Assembly: GCA_027922465.2 (NCBI GenBank)
Contig: BQMF02000053.1
Span: forward strand, 620,001 to 684,000
Length of the DNA: 64,000 nucleotides
Direction of reading: 5' to 3'
Origin: Turritopsis dohrnii
Lineage: Eukaryota; Cnidaria; Hydrozoa; Anthoathecata; Oceaniidae
A program made the position numbers and the translations under genes. Under the pieces are notes generated by a model that was given only the letters and a program-made list of their open reading frames with translations, had not been told where the DNA came from and did not search any database. Every line of letters starts with the position of its first letter. Within the stretch, counting starts at the first letter, position 1. Below are positions 11,497 to 22,202 of this stretch, in pieces.

Positions 11497-11768
11497 TTAG
11501 CCACATTCCTGACATCAACCAGCCTGTTACACGAATAAATATAATTACTGATGAGACTCAATAATTACTTCTGAGATGTAAAACTTTACTTGTATCAAAA
11601 GAAACATCATTACTTTGCACGTTTTCTTCGAATGTTCACGTGAAGTTTCTAATGACTTTGTAGGGACATATTCAAGAACAACTCTACCAAGTTATATAAA
11701 CGTCCCTACAGATACATAGCGAATATAGTTTCGTGTAAACAAAACATAATTTTCCGGAATGTGGCTAA
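11497..11768. mobile_element. Small MITE (copy 2) inside the DIRS left terminal repeat
   Basis: Ends TTAGCCACATTCC and GGAATGTGGCTAA are perfect 13-bp inverted repeats including the flanking TA. Internal sequence matches the Helitron insertion at 969-1,253 in reverse (for example TGCAAAGTAATG.TGTTTCTTTTGATAC and CGTGTAACAGGCT on the complementary strand). It interrupts the DIRS inverted repeat, whose right-hand partner near 14,870 is uninterrupted, so this insertion came after the DIRS element. Confidence 0.75.
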
Positions 11769-12616
11769 CCCCATCCCATAATCCTTTGAGGTCAACAAGT
11801 GCGGAGTGCTTGTTGGCTTCCTCCGCGTTCAAAGCGCACCCAGACCAATTGCCACGGTTGAGAACATCCTGGAAGCAGAGACCCAGAACCTTGACCTTGG
11901 ATGTTGATGCTGAGCGTGTTGAATGAGCCTTAAATTGTAAGGTATCGACCCCGGCTTTCCCCAACATTTGTTTCATCCAATTTGCTACTGTTGCGCGGGT
12001 AACTTCTTGGTGTGTCTTAACAGTGCTGAGAAGGAGTCCATTTTGACCTTCCGTACGCCATAACTGAGTTCTTTTTTCAATGTAACAGTCTATAGCCCCT
12101 ACTACACACAATTTTTCATTTTTTTCAAATTTCTTGAATTCCACTGAAGGCGGTGGTCGACCTCGTTTCCAGCTTTTGATTAACTTATCAAAGTGAAAAA
12201 CATATTTATCACCGGTTCGAACCGTATACTTGATATTCAAGCAACTTATTTCTGAACCCCGTGATGCCGCTGTTTAGGGTAACTAGCTTCTGAGATAGAA
12301 GACGCATGTCCATGGAATTATTGGCTGGCAATGTGGAAATGAAATCCAAAACTAACTGTACATCCCACATGAAAGTGTATCTAGGTTTAGTGGGTCTCAA
12401 ATTGAATACCCCAGACAGTAGCTGACAAACGAGGGAATGTTGTCCTACTGTTTTTCCTTCTACATAAGCATGATATGCGGAGATGGCTGACCTATAACCA
12501 TTAAGTGTACTATATTGAAGATTTTCGTTAAATTTGTCTGATAAAAAATTACGAACTAAGCTTACATCACAATGAATGGGATTAATTTTTCTTCCACTAC
12601 ACCAGCTAGTCCACAT
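11692..12616 (-). pseudogene. DIRS-type tyrosine recombinase, frameshifted and truncated
   Basis: Recombinase that would integrate circular cDNA of the DIRS element. The N-terminal half (12,616-12,209) has the family pattern STLNGYRSAISAYH, GQHSLVCQLLSGVFNLRP and PRYTFMWDV. The C-terminal half (12,240-11,692) keeps the box with His and Arg (AHSTRSASTSK) followed by VLNRGNWSGC. The expected following segment with the nucleophilic tyrosine is missing: after WSGC the frame runs into terminal-repeat sequence (ANKHSALVDLKGLW, also encoded on the plus strand at 14,823-14,865) and then into the MITE. The two halves are in different frames near 12,230. Confidence 0.8.
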
Positions 12617-13383
12617 TTCCCAGGACTATTTGTAAGAAGATAATGAACTCTGTCTTCTGCAGTTTGAGATAAGTTTTGCAGATTCTTGCGATAAGCCTTT
12701 TGACACCAAGGAAGACCGGAAACTATCCAAGCCGCTAATTGAAGCTGACCCTGAACAACGAATTGATGTGATTCCCCTTTTGGATTTGATAAATTGTGTT
12801 TTTGCATAAGTATCGGGTTCTGGACAGACAGTTCAAGCAATTGACTGTACCAAGGCTGTGTCTGCCATGTTGGTGTTACAATGATCAATCTTCTTACTTT
12901 GTCGTTGATGATGACCTTCTGGATAACCCTTCCTATTTGGCAAAAAGGGGGGAAAGCGTATGGCAAAAAATGTGTCCACTGCTGTTCCAAGGCATCCACT
13001 GCCTTGGAACCTGGATCTGGTCTCCACGACATGTAACTGGGAACTTGGTTGTTTAAACTCGAGGAAAACAGATCTATGTCGGGTTTTCTCAACATTTGAG
13101 TTAATTGAACAAATATTGCGGGGTTCAGTTTCCACTCGCTGGGGTCCCGGTGGTAACTGTGATCCGATTCTGTATAGCATGATTCCAGAACTCTTTGGAG
13201 AGTTGGAGAAGATGGTGATTGTTTAGACCCCCCATCTTTAGAAGGTATGACAATGCTGTCATGTTGTCTATCTGGAAATGGAAGGACTTCAGTTTTCCTG
13301 ACTTTGTAAATGTTTTTAAGGCTATAATTGTGGCCATCATTTCTAGGATGTTGATGTGTAACTTTCTTTCTTGTGCTGACCAA
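12562..13383 (-). pseudogene. DIRS RNase H region
   Basis: Ribonuclease H part of the DIRS polyprotein, which degrades RNA in the hybrid. The upstream frame shows HINILEMMATIIALKTF and FHFQIDNMTALSYLLKMGG (13,400-13,230), then this frame shows IDLFSSSLNNQVPSYMSW and DALEQQWTHFLPYAFPPF, then IIVTPTWQTQPWYSQLLEL. This order is the DIRS RNase H signature. Frame changes around 13,130-13,230 break it. Overlapping frames here in other registers are shadows. Confidence 0.78.
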
Positions 13384-14141
13384 GAGCCCCCTGTCGAAAT
13401 TCCCTGACGCACCCGAATGTTCAACCTCCTTAATACTGCTATGGGTATTTTCATAAGCTTTGTAGAAATTAGAGGCACAGAAACTCGTAGAGGGAACCTT
13501 CCCATAAAAACCTCAGATACTTTTTGGACTTCTGGTGCATTGGGATGCTGAAGTAAGCATCCTTTAAATCCAGTTTGCACAGAAAGTCGTCTTTTTGGAG
13601 AAGATCTTTCAGAAAATGAAAAATGGAGGGGTCCATTTTGAAGTGCTGGTATATGTGAGTTAAGGTGTTTCAGATTTATTACAGGTCTCCCACCCTCCCC
13701 CCCCCCCCCCCCCCCCCCACTCCCCCCTCCTTTTTGTCGACCAAAAATATATTGCTTAGGATCTGACCTGGTGATGGCTGAACCCTTTGAATTGCATCTT
13801 TTCTTAACATTTCCCTTATCTCTGTTTGGACCAAAACTTTTTGATCCACACTGAACTGAACTGCGTGTGGATTTTGGGTCTGTACAGGGCTTCGAAGAAA
13901 TGGAATTTCGTACCCCAGAACAATCTGAAGGATTTGGGGATCCTATGTTAGTTTTTCCCAATTGTTTATGAAATGTCGAAGTCGACCTGCTAGTGGAACT
14001 TTTGGTAGGGGTTCTGGAAAAAGTGATCTCACCACTGGATGAACCTTCAAACTGTTCATGGGTACAATTTCGGGAAAAGTAGTGAAATTTTTTGACCAAG
14101 AACTTCTTACCTCTTGAATGTTGGCATGAGCCTTTGACCAC
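13384..14141 (-). pseudogene. DIRS reverse transcriptase, catalytic core deleted
   Basis: N-terminal reverse transcriptase segments are recognisable: NNWEKLT near 13,960, a Gly-rich run, then GRPVINLKHLNSHIPALQNGP (13,690-13,630). Fragments of the palm (KDAYF-like and QKVSEVFMGRFP) follow in shifted frames. The sequence then passes from FTKLMKIPIAVLRRLNIR straight to the RNase H lead-in, so the YxDD active-site block is absent by deletion. A poly-C run at about 13,694-13,719 encodes glycines on this strand and probably grew by slippage. Confidence 0.75.
13694..13719. repeat. Poly-C tract
   Basis: A nearly pure run of C, flanked by further C-rich sequence, inside the dead reverse transcriptase. 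It is strongly atypical for this AT-rich window and its length may be uncertain in assembly. Confidence 0.85.
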
Positions 14142-14607
14142 ATAGAACGATCGAAATGGATGCAGAAATGGATGTTGGGGGTGTAGGATTTTTATGCAGG
14201 AGTTTCTCTCTTACATCCTTGTCTTGAATATGACTACTGAACTTGTCGTTGACATACTTTGTCATATCTCTTGGCAGTTCATACACATTTTCTTTAACTG
14301 ATGTAATGATTTCGAAACGTTTGGTCGAAAACATAGGTTTAATACCTTCAGTTTCCTCAGAACTTTCAGAATCATCAGATTCAGAGCTCAAGTCCACCTC
14401 CTCCTCTTCTATTTCATCATGCTTTCATTTTGACTCTCTAGATACAGCTCCTGATGCAGGTATTGCATCCTGTACATCAGTATCATGATATTCTGTTACA
14501 GATTCGGTCAAAGCTTCGATGACAGCTTCAGCTGCTTCATCCTGGGGTTGATCGACGTTATTATTCGTTCCATCGCCATTCTCCTTCTCGTTTGGACTTT
14601 CTACCAT
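14107..14607 (-). pseudogene. DIRS gag-like region
   Basis: First coding part of the DIRS-like element. Two overlapping frames, 14,607-14,425 and 14,397-14,107, encode an acidic N terminus (EKENGDGTNNNVDQPQDEAA; SSESDDSESSEETEG) followed by a basic segment ending RLMPTFKR. Position upstream of the reverse transcriptase and the acidic-then-basic composition fit gag of DIRS elements. A frameshift near 14,400-14,425 separates the parts. No conserved catalytic motif is expected; the call rests mainly on context. Confidence 0.6.
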
Positions 14608-14907
14608 GTCTATGTCCTTTAAAAAGAATCATGGAGTAGAACAACGAGGTAAAAATAAATAAATTGCTTGACTTGGCCTTCACTTTGGCACACGTCAAGG
14701 CTGGAGAATTAATGAGGAAGTAATTCTGAATAGACTTAATCAAAGATTATTAAGATCAAATTACCTGAATGTTTTGATTAATGTCCTGTTTCGTGCTGAG
14801 CGAAATGAGAAAGAGGAAAAAGCCAACAAGCGCTCCGCACTTGTTGACCTCAAAGGATTATGGAATGAGATAGCCGTATTAGATCTACGGAGGTTCCACG
14901 AAATAAA

Positions 14908-15654
14908 ATTGATCTGTGTTTCGTCTTTACAAAAAGACAAACTGCCCTCAGTGTGTGCGTGTATTTCAAATTTGCAGGATGCCACACTCACCCTGATAAA
15001 ATAGTTGTAATGACTTATTGCTAAACAATTCTGAATTAAGCCACGATCAACAATAGCCTCTTTTCCTTAGTTTAGTGGTATCAGCCTACAACTAAGTGAC
15101 AAAAATTTATTACGGACGGACGGACGGACGCACAAAATGCTGATGAAAGATCAGCTGCTATCGCGCAGACCAAATATAAAAATGAGAAAGATACCACATA
15201 ACTAGAAAGGAAAAATGGTGTGCTAGACGCTGTGTCACTATTAAGCAACTTTATTTTTACAGATCTTTTGAAATGGTAAAAAGACCTAGTGTTCTTCTCT
15301 GCATTTTGCAAAATATTGTTCCTTAGGCCTGGACCACGATATACGATGGAGAAGGTCGTTACTTTAAGGCGTTTTTGAGGAATTTTATAGTTATTCCTTG
15401 AATACTAGTATTATATTTATTTTGGACCGTGGAAAATTGGTTACGGAAAGTTATTGGGGTAAGCTCGAGCTTACTTTTAAACATGAAGGTTAATGCTTGG
15501 TATATGTTTAATTTGTAGATACAAAGAATCCCAAGTTTAATAAATAAAGGTTCAGAGTGTGTAATCGATCTACACCAAAAATAATCCTGCATGCGTGTTT
15601 TTGTTTGCAGTAATGTTTCTTAAGCTTTGTTTGGCATCCACAAAGTGTGTATCA
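14908..15654. other. Non-coding, with a short (GGAC)n run
   Basis: No gene recognised. Four GGAC units lie at about 15,114-15,129. The short minus-strand frames here show no family resemblance. Confidence 0.5.
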
Positions 15655-16843
15655 TAGTAGCATTCGTTTGAATTGAAAAGTATATGAAAGTATATAAAAA
15701 CCCGATAAAAATCCGATTGAACTGATGATGGTGACAAGTGCATGAAATTCTGAGCATTGGAAAACAATTTTATATTTATCTTCTATTGTCACTAAATATT
15801 CTCTGAGTTCGGATCGTTTATAAAACCAATATTTAGCCGTGCAGGACATCCTAAGCACCACTTGGAGCGACTATATAAAACCAAATGCCGAGCCGAATCA
15901 TGCTGAAAAATGTCTGACTTTGGCTCCGCATGGCGCAGCTCATAAACAGATCATAGTGTCTTCTGTTTTTTTTTTCTCATGCGTATCATGTGATGCATAA
16001 GTAGTTTATATATAGGTATCTTATTCGGAATATTTATTGCTTTTTTTTACGTTTGTTTCAAATTTTCAGAAAACATTTATTCGCTTGAATCGGCAGGAAT
16101 TTAAACTGTCTTGTTGCATGCTCAGGGGGTACTTAGTAGTGCAAAAAAAAAAAAAAAAGGCTCAAAAATTGCTGCCCAATGTAAAAGAAAAAAAAATAAT
16201 AACATGCACAATCATTACTTGACATCATTTTCATGGAAAGACCTGTGGATGATAAATTTTGATATGATTATACTGATTCCATTAAAATCAATTGTATCAA
16301 GCATACCCCCCGACACGCTCTTATTTAGATCAGCAGGGCTAATGGAAGAAACACCAAGTTTTCTGTACACCCTGCTGTAGAAGATGTATCAAATATTAGT
16401 AAATTTAGCAACGATAAGTTTCATTTCCTGTGCAGATGTGGATTTATTAGCAATCTTTCGGAAGTCAAAGCAGGCAATTGATTCCGGTGGCGTAAAGCGA
16501 AATCATGAAGTACTTGAAAAATATTACTTCACTGACGAAAAAGGTAGCTACTTTCTTATAACCAATAAGCACCGACACGCCTGAGCCAATAAGGAATCTT
16601 TAACTTGAAATCGACAGAACACACACGAGTTGCTTGAAATAAGCGCTATTTGTCACTCAGTTCTTAGTCGATTATCAATTTTGCTAATTTCAGGCTTTTT
16701 TTTGCAAATTCCGAAAAAAATGGTCTTATTATAAGAAAAGCAGTTGACATCAGTAGTTATTCTATTTTCGCCAAGCTCCAAATCCTCTTAACATAAATCG
16801 ATTTCGACGGAATGACATTTATTAGAACTAATGGGATATTAAG
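15655..16843 (+). repeat. 1.2-kb dispersed repeat, copy A
   Basis: Closely similar, in the same orientation, to 29,430-30,672: shared stretches include ACCAATATTTAGC, GCCGAGCCGAATCATGCTGAA, the block around 16,200-16,320 (nearly identical to 30,025-30,150), and ATAAATCGATTTCGACGGAA. A short open frame at 16,436-16,584, preceded by an acceptor-like TTTCATTTCCTGTGCAG, is kept open in both copies. No transposase or clear terminal repeats seen, so it may be an unrecognised element or a duplicated gene end. Confidence 0.75.
16436..16584 (+). other. Possible terminal exon or conserved small ORF in repeat copy A
   Basis: About 48 codons (starts VDLLAIFRKSKQAIDS, ends ITNKHRHA then TGA). The copy at 30,269-30,417 has the same length and stop, with mostly single-residue changes and no frameshift. 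The sequence just upstream resembles a 3' splice site. Product not recognised. Confidence 0.35.
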
Positions 16844-17925
16844 AAAAAATGTTGCCACACTTTTGTCTAATATTACTTAGTAACAGCTGAGAAATTTATG
16901 AATAAACAAGACAGACCAATGCATAAAACGGCGTAAGGATGTGAACAATGATTAAACAATGATTGTTAAAGATCTATTGGTTTTAAAGAAAAAGTGAGGC
17001 ATTTTTTGTTAGCGAGAGGATGAGGATGAGGATCACGTAGATATAACGGATGAGGCTGAGGGGACTTGGAACACGAATAGCGCGGGAAAAGTCAAGTTCC
17101 TTCGATAATTTTTTTCTTGTCTGGAGTTTGTTAACACCCTTGGACTACTAATCCCCCTCCTCCTACCACTACCGGCAGAAATGGCAGTTTAGCCTATGCT
17201 TTTGTCCGAAACTGCGTAAATTGCAGCAAAAGAACGGAAGCTAATAATTTTTATAACTATCAAAACATTCTTTATATATAAGTTGAATAAACATTACTCC
17301 TATTAAAAACACAATATGGAGAACTTTGCACCTAATTTGAAGCACGGTTGAAATAAACTTATATGTTTTGAAGCTTTGTTTTTGTTTTTGTTTCTCCTTC
17401 TTGCAGTTACAAAGATTCATCGAAGTTCATCGAACTTAAACTTTTTAAAAGCATTTTATATTTTTAATGCTTGACACGTGAGTATTTTGTCTACTTGTCT
17501 ACAAAAATGTCTTGGATTAAACTTTGAAACGCGTTTACTTTGTTTCTTATATTTTTTCGAACACGTTTGCTTTTCTCTTTTCGGTCTTACATAGCTTTCT
17601 TTTCTTTTTATTTTATATTTGTGTTCTGGTGTGTTGTTTAGAACACTTGCCGTTGGTGTGCATGAACAGTGCTCTGCCAACAACACTCCACATTTTTTGC
17701 TAGTTGTGTACTGGTGTTGTCGTTAGACACTTGCCACTACTAAAGTCGGTGAGTATTATTCTGTGTTTGACCACTAAAAGTACCAGGCAAATTGATTACT
17801 ATATCTTGCACAGAGCAGTTCATTTAAACTTTCCATATATTACTGGATCATTTCTATTAACGCTTATTTAAAGCCAAAAAACACTCGATTGATTAAATAA
17901 GTGGCCTAATCAACAAACACTGATA
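16844..17925. other. Non-coding; small repeat similarity to 28.3-28.5 kb
   Basis: No gene seen. About 17,140-17,190 (CTCCTCCTACC and GGCAGAAATGGCAG) resembles 28,425-28,475, extending the relationship between the copy A and copy B neighbourhoods. Confidence 0.45.
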
Positions 17926-18345
17926 ATGGCAGAATCCAATTTTAGCAAAATAATTTTTGGTGATTTTCACCAAGGTGATGCAAAATTTGGAGTCTCTGCT
18001 GGCAAGCAATGTTCATGCATGTCACTAATGTCTATATGTTGGACTTGCGTAAGAAAAATATCTATATGGAAGGATATAGACTTTGTTTTAAATCAGGGTA
18101 ACAGGCTGTATGAAAAGACTCAAATATCTAGAACCTTATATGTTGATGAATTACCTTCTGTAATTGAAATTGAACATAGTAGTGTTATTTTGCATGCGGA
18201 CTAAGTTTGTATTACTGATGGGTATGCTAATGGCACTACTGATGGAAACACTTATGATGCATTTACATTTTTAAATGAGGATCTTTTTTACAGCGATGAT
18301 ATATCAGGTGCCATACTTTTTATTTTAAAAAAAACTCTGATATAA
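17926..18345 (+). pseudogene. Cysteine-protease-like (C76/OTU-type) fragment
   Basis: A 92-codon frame starting at 17,926 reads GDFHQGDAKFGVSAGKQCSC early on. The HQGD...F...A/G-KQC arrangement, with the cysteine as presumed nucleophile, resembles deubiquitinase-like cysteine proteases of the C76/OTU kind that occur in eukaryotic mobile elements. LYVDELP follows near residue 70. A TAA at 18,202-18,204 ends the frame, but similar coding continues after it (ITDGYANGTTDGNTYDAF), so it appears to be a nonsense-broken fragment. Family assignment is from memory of the motif and is moderate. Confidence 0.45.
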
Positions 18346-18654
18346 AAAACATAGTTTCACGTATTATGCATATTTCTTTTGTTTGTATCAAATACCTTAT
18401 CGGTAAAAAAAAAGTTGGCAAAAAGTGACTAAATTTTGGCTAGGTGACTAATATTTTTTGCGGACTAAAATTTTTGCCGACTTTTTTTTTACCGACTAAA
18501 CTTTTTTGCCGATCTTATCAGGTGCTTTTTGCGGTAGTACAAACTGAACAAGAACAAAAAAAAGGTCAAGAAGAAGAAAATGTATCGAATGAAAAATGAA
18601 AAATGAAATGAAATGAATGAAAAATCTATGAAAAGTGATTTTAGAACAAATTTA

Positions 18655-18970
18655 TAAATTTATTTATTATTTATTTATTTATTTATTTGGTATTGTTTTA
18701 CGTGGCTAGCCTCACTCAGTTGCTATTGCATCTGCTTTTCAGGAAGGGCCACGGCTTAGGTTGGAGGTTCCGAAGTATTTAACACTCTCATGAGTGACAC
18801 TAACCCAATCAAGGACCTGTGCTCTTCTGGATGACCTTCCTGCAACACCCGATGTATCATCTACCCAATTTCCCTCACATGGCATGGGTCAACCCGGCGC
18901 TATGGTACATTCACTCGCGCATGGTGAATCACCGCCAATGCAAGAGTGATAACCACTGTACTACGGCGCC
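18655..18970 (-). repeat. tRNA-derived SINE with (AAAT)n tail
   Basis: Read on the minus strand it starts GGCGCCGTAGTACAGTGGTT at 18,970, a tRNA-like A box, followed some 45 bases later by a B-box-like GGGTTGACCC segment. The body ends in an (AAAT)n tail seen on the plus strand as TTTATTTATTTATTT at 18,660-18,690. About 280 bp plus tail. Confidence 0.75.
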
Positions 18971-19350
18971 ATAAAACTTTTGCAATCAAAAAGTTTTCAT
19001 TTCAAATTTTATTCTAGAATAACTTTTGTACGCAAAGTAAATTTTTGTCAATTTTTGGAGGAAAAATGTGTTTTTGCGAGTTTTATTTTCAAGATGGTAG
19101 TCGAAATAAATGAGCAAAAAATGAGAAACCGTAAAATAACGCCGGTTGAAGGCTGAAAGCTTGCCAAACAAGTCAGATCTTTCTCATAGGGAAAGAGAAA
19201 TAATAAAAAAGCGTGGGAATAGGTGATGAAAGTCTCCGTAGAGTTCTCTTTTTTTTTTTTAAGAATATTACTTTGTTTGAATTTTCGATTTCATTATCTC
19301 TTCGCTTTTTTCGTTCCTAAGGGAACATTTTATGACTTCATTCAGTAGGT

Positions 19351-20040
19351 GTGAATGTTTTGTTCTGTTGTTCCTTTTGTAAGGAAACAGTTTGTTCATT
19401 ATTTTTGCAAACACATTGTTCTTTGTCAATTAACCAATTAAGTCATTTTGGAAAGAACATTTTGTTCCGTTTTGATAGTGGCTGTCGAAGGGAAAAGGTG
19501 TATATGGACAAAATGACACATCATTCCAGTCATGGATCTAAGTGTGACCTTATGGACATGTTTAACGATATTGACAAAAATTTTGATCAATCTGTTATTG
19601 CAAAAAGTCGAAAAATCGTCGAAGAAGGAGAATTTAGTGGAAAAAAGTACTTCTTTCTTGGACAAGGATCAAGAAGAAGAAGTCCCCAATCCTTGTAATC
19701 CAGTAGATAAACGAATCGACCGATTTGATGATTACTTGTGTTTCGAATAGCGATTATGTCAACAAGTTTACTAGTTTAGATGTCCCTAATGACGATATCG
19801 TGGTCAAAAAGGAAGCTGTTAACTTGATTACTAAAAAAACTGGTAGGAACGTTAAATTCACCCAAGAGAAAGATAGATTTTTAAAGTTGGGTATAAGTAA
19901 GTATGGAACAAAGTCATGGGCATCAATATTGAGAGATAAAGAATTTTAATTTCTTCATCATCTTTAAGAATGAGAGCAGAATCGGCTGCTTTCAACAAAC
20001 TTAATTGTTAACATTGTTATTAAATAATATTCTGAATTAG
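19351..20040 (+). pseudogene. SANT/Myb-like domain gene, frameshifted
   Basis: Three successive plus-strand frames form one degraded coding region: MDMFNDIDKNFDQS (around 19,546), then KDQEEEVPNPCNPVDKRIDR (19,655-19,715), then a Myb/SANT-like helix region FTQEKDRFLKLGISKYGTKS and WASILRDKEF (19,857-19,948). After one extra base near 19,948 the frame resumes with RMRAESAAFNKLNC and ends at about 20,010. The W-spaced pattern and YG..W..IL resemble telomere-binding-type Myb domains. At least two frameshifts make it a pseudogene unless introns are involved. Confidence 0.5.
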
Positions 20041-20386
20041 TTTTAACCAATAGAACATTTCATTATTTCTACTCATTTGTCATAAGGGCCTGGTGCTCGT
20101 CGCAGTTTTGATATAACTGATATCTTGCTTGTTCAAAACTGCAGATTATACATGATGAGCTCTAAAGTCAAGACGTCAGCTTCTCAGGAAAAGGAAATAC
20201 TTGAAAGTATATTTCAAAGTTCTTTTGAAGAGATGGAGATTTTGAATAAAGCAAAGGAAGCAGATGTATCAAATCAAAAATGTTCGAATAATACAAAACC
20301 TCTGAAAGGTAACCTAGTGGAAATTGAAGATAACCCGATTTTAGAGGACTCTATAAAACACGGTTTTGTTGATGATGAAACAGAAG

Positions 20387-22202
20387 CCCAGTAAACACAA
20401 AAAGGTCTCTAAGACGTCTTTAAGACGTCTTTTAACATACCCAAGAGACGTCTTTGAAACATCTTAGACTGGTTAAAATGTGTTAACGCTTTGAGACGAG
20501 TCACAGAACGTCTTTAAGACGTCTTTAAGACGAGCTGAAAAGACGTCTTTAAAACGTTTTTAGGTCGTCTTTGGGACGTCTATTTCGACGTCTTAAAGAC
20601 GTCTTTGAGACCTCTATTTCGACGTCTTAGAGTTGTCTTAAAGACGTCTTTGAGACCTCTATTTCGACGTCTTAAAGTCGTCTTTAACACGTCTTAGAGT
20701 TGTCTTAAAGACGTCTTTGAGACCTCTGTTTCGACATCTTAAAGTCGTTTTTAACACGTCTATTTCGAAACTTAAGGGACGTCTTTAAATCTTCTCCTGG
20801 CTGTAATCTTAAAACGCATGTGATTTTAAAGGTTTTTGCTTGTTAAAACATAAACAACGAAAGTATTCCTTTTTCCATAAATATTTTCTCCAATACAAAG
20901 TCTTACAAAACATATAAAGTTTTCCTTTAAAAAATGCAATACAACTCTTTATAAAATATCTACATGAAATTTCCAATACAAACTTTTAAATACACGCTTT
21001 TCATCTTCCCCTTTGCAATTTTTCTTTTGACTACGAAAACCTTTTATTAACCTTTTATTGTCGTAGCGTATCATATTGTGTTTGTTGATTGGTTCTTGAG
21101 ATATTTATTTATAATTATCCTTTTGTTTAAATAATTTTTGATATGCGTATTGCGTTAAAAAAGTTGACTTTATTTTAACTTTTCACGTGTCGTACCGTAG
21201 CGTATCAAGATCAATCAATCTGGCCAATCAGATGTCAGATTTTAATACGATACGCTTATCAGTTTTTTCTATTGGAAAACGGGCTTTATATGATTCGGAG
21301 CATTGAATTTTTTAGAGCACTCGCGCGCTTTGTTTTTGTACTTCATTGTTCAACTTGTCTATACAAAATAATTCAATGAGTTTTCGAAATCATCGACTCA
21401 AAACAGGTGTTAAATAAATATCGACTATGTTTTCCCAAAAAAAGTTGTCTTTGCTTTTTGATAATAATTTGCTGAAAGCATTGAAAGCAGAATGAGAAAT
21501 GGAACTAAAATTGAAATCAGATACCCGGGTGTGTTCCCATTAAATTATCATGAACATTAATTAACGAAAAAGGTACAACACGTAGGCCCGAATTGAACCA
21601 TTTCACCAATGCATATAAAAGGACCGTGTAATCTAATATCAGCAATCGCCATTATGTCGTCAAGGACCAGTTATGACTTTAAAGAAGCGTTTTACATAGA
21701 CTTAAGAAAGGCTTTATTTTGTCTCGGCAAGGACGTCTTTGAGACGTATTATGAAAAACGTCTTAATAAAGACAAGTTGAAGACGTCTTAGAAACGTGTT
21801 TTAAAAGACGTCTTATCTACGTCTCGACAAAGACGTCTTTCGCACGTATTATGAAAAACGTCTTAATAAAGACAAGTTGAAGACGTCTTAGAAACGTGTT
21901 TTAAAAGACGTCTTATCTACGTCTCGACAAAGACGTCTTTCGCACGTTTTATGAAAAACGTCTTAATAAAGACAAGTTGAAGACGTCTTAGAAACGTGTT
22001 TTAAAAGACGTCTTATCTACGTCTCGGCAAAGACGTCTTTCGCACGTATTATCAAAGACGTCTAAGTAAAGACGAGTCGCAGACGTCTTAGAGACGTCTC
22101 AAGAAAGACGTTTTATAAAAGACCAGCTAAAGACGTCTTCACTCGTCTCAGATACGTCCGTACCAGTTTGAGACGTCTTAAAAACGTCTTGTGTTTACTG
22201 GG
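20387..22202. mobile_element. CCCAG fold-back element 1, GACGTC-type
   Basis: Ends CCCAGTAAACACAA and TTGTGTTTACTGGG are perfect 14-bp inverted repeats. Both subterminal arms are arrays of the palindrome-rich motif AAGACGTCTTT: left arm about 20,405-20,790, right arm about 21,725-22,190. The middle, about 20,800-21,700, is not repetitive and has no recognisable transposase. AG on both sides (20,385-20,386 and 22,203-22,204) may be a 2-bp target duplication. Non-autonomous DNA element. Confidence 0.8.
21721..22060 (+). repeat. 100-bp tandem repeat in the right arm of element 1
   Basis: The unit begins GTCTCGRCAA and starts at 21,721, 21,821, 21,921 and 22,021, exactly 100 bases apart. The first three units are nearly identical; the fourth diverges after about 40 bases. 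Confidence 0.88.

Larger units (their letters stand above)
11460..14907 (-). mobile_element. DIRS-like tyrosine-recombinase retrotransposon, defective
   Basis: Minus-strand element in the order gag, reverse transcriptase, RNase H, tyrosine recombinase, which is DIRS organisation. Inverted terminal repeats match: 11,460-11,493 against 14,874-14,907 without mismatch, and continuing 11,769-11,825 against 14,819-14,870 once the MITE at 11,497-11,768 is set aside. The reverse transcriptase lacks its catalytic centre, all frames are shifted, and the recombinase lacks its terminal tyrosine segment, so it cannot move by itself. Confidence 0.82.

Noticed and set aside
12796..13407. Plus-strand frames of 62-88 codons
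   Set aside because: Antisense to the DIRS RNase H region.
13125..14141. A single 338-codon protein on the minus strand
   Set aside because: It is a composite of DIRS gag, RT and RNase H fragments read in mixed frames, including the poly-C glycine run.
21609..21791. 60-codon ORF in fold-back element 1
   Set aside because: It runs from unique sequence into the 100-bp tandem repeat and looks accidental.
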